Of a stretch of 11,296 nucleotides of DNA, positions 7,740 to 11,296 are shown one piece after another. The position numbers and the translations under genes were made by a program. Each line of letters begins with the position of its first letter. The first letter of the stretch is position 1. The notes beneath the pieces were generated by a model, which made no database searches, was not told where the DNA came from, and was given only the letters and a program-made list of their open reading frames with translations. Source of the DNA: an uncultured Alcanivoracaceae bacterium (GTDB taxonomy: Bacteria; Pseudomonadota; Gammaproteobacteria; Pseudomonadales; Alcanivoracaceae); the NCBI GenBank assembly GCA_937943665.1, contig CALEAR010000177.1, positions 1 through 11,296 on the forward strand, written 5' to 3'.

Positions 7740-8600
7740 TTACTTACCAGAGATGGTAACAGTACTACCAGCGAGGTTAAGGCCATCCACGTAAACGTTA
7801 CCTAATACGCCACTTTGGCCTTGCTCACCCAAACCAAGCCCCATAAGTGCAATATCCATGCCCTCTTGGCCACCTAGGGTTAGCTTCAAGCCGTTTTCAG
7901 TGATGCTACCTGTGGTGCCACTGATATCAATGTTATTAATGGTGATGTTATCGGTGAAGAGTTGCCCACCGCCAGCTTCTGAAGCATCATCCAATGTGAA
8001 GCCAGCCAGCACCAGCTCATCAATGGGATCTGCATCAATATTCAAGAAGTTTTGAGCTTCAGGACCTAGCTGTACAGTGAGGCTTGTTTCACCTAAAGCT
8101 AGCTCTTCAATGCTCATGATGGTGGTTACGCCCTCTTTCGCACCATCCACACGCTCCCAACCATCAGCTGCTGCACGGTTACCACTAACATCTTCAGCAG
8201 CTGTACCCGCTACGCCGAAGATAAACGCATCACCCTCTGCGTCGCTCATGGTTAGGTCTTGAAGGTTAATATCAAGTTGCAAGAGACCAGTTTCTGCACC
8301 AGCAGCAGATGCTGCACTACCACCCGCATCAATATCGATGGTAATGGGGCCTGTACCGGTATCAACACGGAGATTTTGAATAGCGATCATACCCGCGCCA
8401 TCAATACCGTCTACATCTACACCATCTGCATCTTCTACATAAACGTTAAGATCAAGCGCGTTAAGGTCTAAGGCGATGCTAATACCATCTTGACCAGTAA
8501 CGCTAGATAAATTCTCATCGGAAAGTGGCTCCATGGCCACACCCACCATAGGTACAGATGCAACAGCTGCAGCGAGTGCTAATTTCTTAAAAACTTTCAT
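7740..8600 (-). CDS. filA: FilA-like secreted DUF6160-type protein
   Basis: A 286-residue protein with a clear Sec signal peptide: KKL after two residues, a hydrophobic core, and a likely cut after Gly20-Val21-Ala22. Straight after comes 'PLSDENLSSVTGQDGISI', the signature of the DUF6160/FilA-type family. The mature protein is very acidic, has no Cys or His, and consists of short beta-strand-like repeats rich in Asp, Asn, Gly, Ile and Leu ('ITIDIDAGG', 'LLQLDINLQDLTM', 'INNIDISGTTGSI'). It ends in 'VLGNVYVDGLNLAGSTVTISGK'. This looks like an exported, beta-rich, perhaps repetitive surface or fibre protein. The ATG has GGAG 6 bases upstream. It heads the cluster and is cut off from filB by a terminator-like hairpin, suiting an abundant structural product or substrate of the downstream proteins. 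The family is fairly sure; the function is not known. Confidence 0.8.
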   Translation of the reverse strand: MKVFKKLALAAAVASVPMVGVAMEPLSDENLSSVTGQDGISIALDLNALDLNVYVEDADGVDVDGIDGAGMIAIQNLRVDTGTGPITIDIDAGGSAASAAGAETGLLQLDINLQDLTMSDAEGDAFIFGVAGTAAEDVSGNRAAADGWERVDGAKEGVTTIMSIEELALGETSLTVQLGPEAQNFLNIDADPIDELVLAGFTLDDASEAGGGQLFTDNITINNIDISGTTGSITENGLKLTLGGQEGMDIALMGLGLGEQGQSGVLGNVYVDGLNLAGSTVTISGK

Positions 8601-8622
8601 GTAGTTCTCCAGCCCTATTATT

Positions 8623-8650
8623 AGGTGTTGTTATAAAGGTGTTGTTATAA
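8623..8650. repeat. Perfect 14-bp tandem repeat, two copies
   Basis: AGGTGTTGTTATAA occurs twice without gap (8623-8636 and 8637-8650), 23 to 50 bp upstream of the filA start codon. In the transcript this is TTATAACAACACCT-like sequence repeated. It is either in the 5' untranslated region or overlaps the core promoter, since each copy holds a TTATAA. Confidence 0.9.
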
Positions 8651-8704
8651 TCGTCATTTTTGTTATTCCTGCGCTCACCACTGTGAGGCGGGGCACGTAA
8701 AGAA

Positions 8705-8731
8705 TGTAACATTCCGGCAACATTTGTTACA
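8705..8731. promoter_or_regulatory. Inverted TGTAAC/GTTACA pair upstream of filA
   Basis: TGTAAC at 8705-8710 and GTTACA at 8726-8731 form an inverted repeat with a 15-bp spacer, about two helical turns centre to centre, 105-131 bp before the filA start. The same GTAAC core recurs upstream of the filA paralogue. A dimeric regulator site is an inference. Confidence 0.35.
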
Positions 8732-8742
8732 ACCACAGTATT

Positions 8743-8760
8743 TTATTTCATCTCACCTCC
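8743..8760 (-). other. Perfect Shine-Dalgarno with two-codon ORF
   Basis: The minus strand reads GGAGGTGAGATGAAATAA: a full-strength ribosome binding sequence, then ATG, AAA, TAA. It lies about 140 bases ahead of the filA start and just downstream of the TATAAT at 8800. It may be a start-stop leader element acting on the filA leader, or a chance match. Confidence 0.35.
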
Positions 8761-8794
8761 AAAAAACACATGTAATTCATTGATTTAGCTACAT

Positions 8795-8800
8795 ATTATA
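8795..8800 (-). promoter_or_regulatory. Candidate -10 box for filA
   Basis: TATAAT on the minus strand inside an AT-rich inverted repeat, about 195 bp before the filA ATG. No TTGACA-like -35 sits 16-18 bp upstream, so a different -35 partner or an activator would be needed. It would give a leader of roughly 190 nt. Confidence 0.3.
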
Positions 8801-8874
8801 AAATATGAGCACCCATGCTTGCCTGATCAGTAAAAATAGTGAAAGGCAATCAACTCTTAAAGCTGCACAAAATC

Positions 8875-8889
8875 GTTACCTTGGGTAAC
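8875..8889 (-). terminator. Short hairpin after the filA paralogue
   Basis: GTTACC/GGTAAC, 6 bp with a 3-base loop (7 with one G-U pair), 54 bp after the stop codon of the filA paralogue, followed on the minus strand by GATTTTG. This is a weak terminator candidate. It also contains the GTAAC core and the 10-mer TTGGGTAACA shared with 10124-10133, so it may instead be a protein-binding palindrome. Confidence 0.3.
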
Positions 8890-8943
8890 AGTGAGTTAAA
8901 GAGTGAAAAAGCTTGCTGCCTCATAATGCCAACTTACGCTTGC

Positions 8944-9909
8944 TCATCGGTTGCTAATACGCATCTCTGAGCCTGCTATATCAATATCTAATAAATAAAG
9001 GTTACCGATGGTGTACCAGGGTGCCTTTGTGGTGCCATGGGAGCTTGGTGCATCCACTCCCATGTGGGTGTGGAACCCTTCATAACTGCCGGTGCCCACC
9101 CCCATTAAGAGCACATCGAACTGGCCACCTTCCCCCTCAACCACGATGGCCTCATTCTCAAGGGCTACCTTGGTGTCCAATGATAAGCGCCTTATTTCCA
9201 CATGTTGGATGCCCACCGTGCCTTTATTGTGCGTTTCATTGCTACTAGAGGCATCAATAACGGCCACCTGATCCATGGAAAGATGAAAATCTTCCGCCGT
9301 GAGGTGCAAAAAATGTTTATGCTTCCCGCCGAGTGCCACTTGCGCCGCCAAATCTTGCACTCGAACAGCACCAATGGCAGCAATATCACTGGCCGTTGCC
9401 AGTGCATGTTCCCCGCGTTCATGAAGGGTTGGAGAACGCCGGTGGCTATGCTCAGGCCGCACATTGGCATTCTCTTGCCAGGCTGTTAATGAAGAGCCTG
9501 CCACCCCCACACGCACTAACCCATTGGGCCCGCCACTGAGCAAAAGGGAGGCCACATCCACGGTGATTTGCAATTGGCCCTCCCACTCCCCCGCCTTGGT
9601 TCTGCTAGCTTCCATGTCCACAGTGATGTCATCACTTTTTACCCATAACCCCTGCACAGTAACAAAACCTGCTTCGGTTAAAGCCGTCGGCGAAGGAGGC
9701 CTTGCTGTGCGCGGTGCCTCTTTTGCGGGTATACCCGTGGTGTCCTCAATGGCCATATCTACCCACAGGTTGGCATCCACATGAAAACGGATGCCCTCCT
9801 GCGCAGTTACACGTGAAAGCAATTGATCATCTAAAACCTCAAAGCCCATTCCCCCCATGGGCAAGCTCGCCAAGATGGCTGCAAGGGGTAACATCTTAAG
9901 CCGGTGCAT
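8944..9909 (-). CDS. Second FilA/DUF6160-type secreted protein, histidine-rich paralogue
   Basis: A 321-residue protein. A signal peptide (residues 1 to about 22) is followed by 'VLDDQLLSRVTAQEGIRF', which aligns with FilA residue for residue from Leu26 to Ile40. Middle and end also match: 'AGFVTVQGLWV' with FilA 'AGMIAIQNLRV', 'VGVAGSS' with 'FGVAGTA', and 'IGNLYLLDIDIAGSEMRIS' with 'LGNVYVDGLNLAGSTVTIS'. It differs in a Pro-rich insert (about 60-75) and about fifteen histidines, several clustered ('RPEHSHRR' near 151, 'HERGEH' near 163, 'KHKHFLH' near 197, 'HTH' near 280), whereas FilA has none. The ATG is preceded by AGGA at 6 bases. It has its own 351-bp upstream region and is likely transcribed separately from filA. 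Function unknown; a metal-binding or specialised variant of FilA is an inference. Confidence 0.75.
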   Translation of the reverse strand: MHRLKMLPLAAILASLPMGGMGFEVLDDQLLSRVTAQEGIRFHVDANLWVDMAIEDTTGIPAKEAPRTARPPSPTALTEAGFVTVQGLWVKSDDITVDMEASRTKAGEWEGQLQITVDVASLLLSGGPNGLVRVGVAGSSLTAWQENANVRPEHSHRRSPTLHERGEHALATASDIAAIGAVRVQDLAAQVALGGKHKHFLHLTAEDFHLSMDQVAVIDASSSNETHNKGTVGIQHVEIRRLSLDTKVALENEAIVVEGEGGQFDVLLMGVGTGSYEGFHTHMGVDAPSSHGTTKAPWYTIGNLYLLDIDIAGSEMRISNR

Positions 9910-9969
9910 AGCATGTCCTGATTGTTATCATTGTTGTTTAAATGATGCTCTTCGGCATGGATTCTTAGC

Positions 9970-9978
9970 ATATTAGCA
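9970..9978 (-). promoter_or_regulatory. Extended -10 promoter element for the filA paralogue
   Basis: The minus strand reads TGCTAATAT, an extended -10 (TG-n-TAATAT), 61 bp before the start codon. No clear -35 is present. The GTAAC-type element 9981-9989 sits just upstream, in the -35/-10 spacer, where a bound regulator would affect RNA polymerase directly. Confidence 0.4.
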
Positions 9979-9980
9979 AA

Positions 9981-9989
9981 GTGTAACGG
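9981..9989. promoter_or_regulatory. GTGTAACGG element in the promoter of the filA paralogue
   Basis: GTGTAACGG, matched exactly in inverse orientation by CCGTTACAC at 10136-10144. It overlaps the core promoter spacer of the paralogue. A candidate operator; the regulator is unknown. Confidence 0.35.
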
Positions 9990-10123
9990 TTTTGTTTTTT
10001 CTTAAATATTGCTAACACAACATTAAGAATTACACGTAACTTATTGTTTTTATACATCTTCACAAAAAATCAATATTCCTGCTCAGGCAATAGGTGCCTT
10101 ATACACATTCCTCTTATGCTACT

Positions 10124-10144
10124 TTGGGTAACAATCCGTTACAC
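10124..10144. promoter_or_regulatory. GTAAC-N5-GTTAC palindrome
   Basis: TTGGGTAACA is followed by TCCGTTACAC, giving GTAAC (10128-10132) and GTTAC (10138-10142) as an inverted pair with a 5-bp spacer. The first ten bases occur identically at 8881-8890, upstream of filA. It lies about 215-235 bp before the paralogue start and about 120 bp before the pabB-like start, so it could act on either gene. Confidence 0.35.
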
Positions 10145-10260
10145 TTACCTTTCCATTTTTTTAGAGATTTACCCTAGGCGACAAGAAGCCAGAAGCGTAA
10201 ACTCTAGCTTTCTTTCTTGGCCTGAGTGCCACCCCGTTATTTCAACTAGCCCAAAGACTT

Positions 10261-11274
10261 ATGGCCCAACATCCTGATGTTGCATTCTATGATTCCCCCC
10301 CTTGGGTGCTTGGTAACGTTAGCCAATGGCAGCACTGGCCTCTGGCGGCAGATACCCTTGCAGCTCTGCAAACACAAGCGCAGCAATGGCAGCAGAAGTT
10401 CCCCGAAGCACTCATTGTTGGGGGCATTAGCTATGAACAAGCCGCCCTCCACCATGGCTACTCCATTGCTCACGGCGAGGGCCTACCCGGCGCCTTTCTT
10501 GGCCTAGTGTTACCTGAACATATTCAACGCAGTGCCACCCTTGCTGCGCCCAAGGTGCCCTTCACCTTACCGAAAGCCTTCGCACCTCGGCTCTCTGAGG
10601 CCCAATTCACCGCGCAGCTTTCGCAGCTTATTGCCTTATTACGCCAATACCCCCAACAGCAAGCAAACTTGGCGCAACCCTTTGTGGCCGAAGGGCCTAA
10701 GGATGCGGCATCCCTCTGGCAAGCATGGCTCACCCTAATGGCGCATCATGCTGCTCCGCACGCATGCTTTGTGCATACGGAGCAAATCAGCCTACTAAGC
10801 GCTTCACCTGAGTTATTGCTGAAAGCCACACCACACACATTGCAGGCTGAGCCCATTAAAGGTAGCCGCCCTCGGGGCAGCACTACCGCCGAAGATGAAG
10901 CCCTTGCCCAAGCGCTATTACATAGCACTAAGGATTTGGCTGAAAACCGTATGATCACCGCCTTACAAGCAGAGGAGATCTCACCACTGTGTGTGGCGGG
11001 TTCCGTTAGGGTGGTAAAGGATTGCGAGTTAAGGCGCTTTTCTAATGTGCAACATTTGGTGAGCACAGTGGTGGGTACGCCTACCTCAGGCCTGACTTCC
11101 TTAGAGGCACTGATAGCTTGTATGCCGGGCGCCTCCATCACAGGCACACCAAAGGCCTGGGCCATTAACACCATTGCCCAGTTAGAAGCTAACCCCCGTG
11201 GTTTTTATTGCGGGTGCTTCTTCTATTTACAGCACCACAAGCTAGTGTCCAATGTGCTTATTTCCACGGTTTAA
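10261..11274 (+). CDS. pabB: pabB-like aminodeoxychorismate synthase component I, probably disabled
   Basis: A 337-residue frame of the chorismate-utilising family. 'EPIKGSRPRG' near residue 200 has the lysine typical of PabB rather than TrpE or isochorismate synthases. Other blocks are 'QANLAQPF', 'SPELLL', 'KDLAENRMI', 'NVQHLVSTVVG' and 'PGASITGTPKAW'. PabB makes 4-amino-4-deoxychorismate for folate. Several defects are visible. A TAA at 11272-11274 follows 'SNVLISTV' where family members continue towards the GGGIV block, and after it the same frame reads 'AAQGTLV', as expected of that block, so the metal-binding glutamate near the C-terminus is lost. The usual 'VDLLRNDL' is replaced by 'TALQAEEI'. 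The ATG has no ribosome binding site, and homologous-looking sequence ('TPLFQLAQRL') lies upstream back to a TAA at 10198. The N-terminal part is about 75 residues shorter than in E. coli. Either a pseudogene or a diverged paralogue with a sequence error. Confidence 0.75.
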   Translation: MAQHPDVAFYDSPPWVLGNVSQWQHWPLAADTLAALQTQAQQWQQKFPEALIVGGISYEQAALHHGYSIAHGEGLPGAFLGLVLPEHIQRSATLAAPKVPFTLPKAFAPRLSEAQFTAQLSQLIALLRQYPQQQANLAQPFVAEGPKDAASLWQAWLTLMAHHAAPHACFVHTEQISLLSASPELLLKATPHTLQAEPIKGSRPRGSTTAEDEALAQALLHSTKDLAENRMITALQAEEISPLCVAGSVRVVKDCELRRFSNVQHLVSTVVGTPTSGLTSLEALIACMPGASITGTPKAWAINTIAQLEANPRGFYCGCFFYLQHHKLVSNVLISTV

Positions 11275-11296
11275 GCAGCCCAGGGGACCTTGGTGT

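Larger units (their letters stand above)
8601..8943. other. 343-bp leader and promoter region of filA
   Basis: No gene of any length has support here. In the direction of filA transcription it holds a small hairpin (8889-8875), a TATAAT (8800-8795), an AT-rich inverted repeat CATATT/AATATG (8792-8807), a perfect Shine-Dalgarno followed by ATG AAA TAA (8760-8743), a spaced TGTAAC/GTTACA pair (8731-8705), and a 14-bp tandem duplication (8650-8623) just before the ribosome binding site. Confidence 0.6.
9910..10260. other. 351-bp region between the filA paralogue and the pabB-like gene
   Basis: AT-rich divergent gap with no supported gene. It holds an extended -10 for the paralogue (9970-9978), the 9-bp inverted pair GTGTAACGG (9981-9989) and CCGTTACAC (10136-10144), another GTAAC at 10036-10040, and the shared 10-mer TTGGGTAACA at 10124-10133. 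No convincing promoter or ribosome binding site for the pabB-like gene is visible. Confidence 0.55.

Noticed and set aside
8850..8924. A 24-residue minus-strand ORF after the filA paralogue
   Set aside because: No ribosome binding site, no recognisable features, and length expected by chance.
10085..10099. Inverted AGGCA/TGCCT in the divergent gap
   Set aside because: Five base pairs only, no tail or match elsewhere; likely chance.
10261..11274. Isochorismate synthase (EntC/MenF/DhbC), which would fit a siderophore theme with the binding protein at the left edge
   Set aside because: The PIKG block with lysine and the SITGTPK block fit PabB; isochorismate synthases have an alanine at the lysine position of the 'AGTRPRG'-type motif.

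Overview
The window looks like chromosomal DNA of a gammaproteobacterium, most likely of the Acinetobacter/Alcanivorax/Marinobacter type. The reason is its central block: six minus-strand genes in the order DUF6160-like secreted protein, C39-type peptidase, outer-membrane barrel, FadL-type barrel, lipoprotein, lipoprotein. I recall this order and set of families from the filA-filF genes of Acinetobacter. The assignment rests on gene order and family features recognised by eye, not on a database search. GC content is moderate. I see no tRNA, rRNA, CRISPR array, insertion sequence or phage gene.

Layout: (1) Bases 2-718, plus strand: the 3' part of a siderophore-type ABC transporter substrate-binding protein, cut by the window edge. 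It converges on filF with 9 bp between stop codons and a strong GC hairpin there. (2) Bases 8600 down to 728, minus strand: filA, filB, filC, filD, filE, filF. filA is separated from filB by a 255-bp gap holding a terminator-like hairpin and an A11/T11 tract; the other five are closely packed. (3) Bases 9909-8944, minus strand: a second, diverged, histidine-rich filA paralogue with its own upstream region. (4) Bases 10261-11274, plus strand: a pabB-like aminodeoxychorismate synthase gene that appears disabled.

How the parts may work together: filA and its paralogue encode Sec-exported proteins that end with the same family signature. filB is a C39-fold cysteine peptidase with an intact Cys/His/Asp set and an N-terminal membrane anchor or signal, but no ABC transporter domain. 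filC and filD are outer-membrane barrels, and filE and filF are lipoproteins predicted to sit in opposite membranes. This looks like an envelope system that exports, processes or assembles FilA-type proteins, perhaps handling a hydrophobic compound through the FadL barrel. No pilin, chaperone or usher is present, so the historical 'pilus assembly' label is not supported by what is visible here. The most interesting detail is that both FilA proteins carry, straight after the Sec signal peptide, a segment resembling the double-glycine leaders that C39 peptidases cut.

Two genes carry apparent lesions. filD needs a one-base shift to join its signal peptide to its barrel. pabB has an in-frame TAA where homologous-looking sequence continues on both sides, lacks a good start, and has an eroded active-site-region motif.
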